Assembly (NCBI GenBank): GCA_027922465.2 | Contig: BQMF02000491.1 | Span: forward strand, 62,001 to 126,000 | Reading direction: 5' to 3' | Source: Turritopsis dohrnii | Taxonomy: Eukaryota; Cnidaria; Hydrozoa; Anthoathecata; Oceaniidae | Length of the DNA stretch: 64,000 nt | Shown here: piece after piece, positions 63,170 to 64,000 of the stretch | How positions within the stretch are numbered: the stretch's first letter is position 1 | Layout of the letters: the number at the start of each line of letters is the position of its first letter | Translations under genes and position numbers: made by a program | The notes under the pieces: generated by a model | Seen by the model: only the letters and a program-made list of their open reading frames with translations | The model's database searches: none | What the model was told of the DNA's origin: nothing

Positions 63170-64000
63170 CAACCTCGAACCCAGGGTCTCTTGCCTTTTC
63201 GATATACGGATAGCGGCAAAGAAGACCCTGGCGAACGCTACCGAATTAACAAATTCTATTGGCTGAAAATATTACAACGACCGCAGGATTTTCGAGCAAA
63301 AAGAAGAAATCATCCGAGTTACTGCTGAGGAAGATAAGAATTGGAGTCTAAAAATTTAATTATTCAAAATAACATTATTTTAGCTATCATTTCAATTCAA
63401 AAAGCACTGGTATGGTGACATTATGTATTTACAATGAGAAAGGCTAACAACAAAAAATTCTTAAAATAATCAACAAGTGAACAAGATAAATTTTCATGCT
63501 CCTTTGACTGATAAAACAGAAAAGTGATGAATTATGGCAGTCTTTTTTAGAAGAACATAGTTTCTAAGAACTTTAATTGTAGGCTCACACACATGTGCTA
63601 AAATTTAAGAGCATAATTTAGAAATATGAGGATGACCATCTTCAATCATTTCTTGGAGGAAAACATGAATTTTTTTTATGACACGATTTTTGAATATTAT
63701 CAACAATAAAACTACAGAAATCACAAATACATACTAATACATAGTTGAAACATTATTTATTAATCACAGATTGACCTATATTTCCATATTTAGATATAAT
63801 AGAATTATTAAATTTATCTATATATATAGCTAATTTCCATTCACTCAGATTCCTTATTAGAATTTACTGGCTTCAGTTGATGAATATAAATCACAACGTT
63901 TCTGAAGCAAAATTGTTCAATATGTGGATCTAAACAAAACGTTGCAATCCAGAAATGAGATCAAAAACTAAAACAAGCATGTGCACATACAAAGAATGAA
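63170..64000. other. AT-rich end of the window
   Basis: A short palindromic piece (CCCAGGGTCTCTTGCC to GGCAAAGAAGACCCTGG) lies at about 63179-63228, probably the remnant of a small MITE. Nothing else is recognised up to the end. Confidence 0.45.

Overview
This is an AT-rich metazoan genomic window. The coding pieces have GT-AG introns, the families are animal ones (MALT1-type paracaspase, KMT5A-type SET, Penelope-like, Helitron, PIF/Harbinger), and nothing looks bacterial. The mix of tyrosine-recombinase (YR) gene families, the Penelope tail and the Helitron ends resembles what I know from cnidarians and other marine invertebrates. No species assignment is possible, and that lineage call is inference.

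Layout. 0-7 kb: mostly decayed repeats (SINE tail, pogo-like transposase relic, Penelope-like 3' end, a tandem triplication). 6.8-8 kb: pieces of a MALT1-like paracaspase gene that lacks the exon carrying the catalytic Cys. 8.2-9.6 kb: a gag-only Gypsy-type LTR relic. 11.8-27.5 kb: the main gene of the window, a 22-exon model whose exon phases fit throughout. It encodes about 1479 aa: KMT5A-like SET domain, protein-kinase fold with altered active-site residues, zinc fingers plus Crypton-like tyrosine recombinase, and a SANT-like C-terminus. Its introns carry a SINE, a Helitron, a TTAA MITE, a 1-kb TIR element and a P2X7-like fragment. 28-42 kb: MITEs and a tandem/nested Helitron field, with a decayed YR copy split by a Tc1/mariner element. 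41.8-45.9 kb: a second, slightly broken minus-strand YR copy. 46-49.4 kb: small exons of unknown function and a 1.6-kb array rich in GGCCCGT/ACGGGCC palindromes.

49.4-61.0 kb is the second highlight: a compact three-gene module. It holds a small acidic gene (+), a C2H2-YR-Myb gene (-), and, divergent from the latter, a gene for a superfamily 3 (SF3) Rep-like helicase (+). Each has a TATA-like box close to its start. The helicase gene is split by two different PIF/Harbinger transposons inserted six bases apart in one exon, each with its own 3-bp target duplication. It also carries in-frame stops. 61.1-62.6 kb is a Foldback-like element built of about 120-bp TTATCAC-rich units. 62.8-63.2 kb is a deleted second copy of the YR-Myb gene.

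How the parts may work together (inference): YR plus SF3 helicase plus an acidic accessory protein is the gene content expected of a replicating, integrating mobile element or an endogenised virus-like element. The SET-kinase-YR gene looks like a large multi-domain gene built around a second, unrelated YR lineage that has also left broken copies nearby. Harbinger A seems complete, with an intact transposase and an intact Myb/SANT-like partner.
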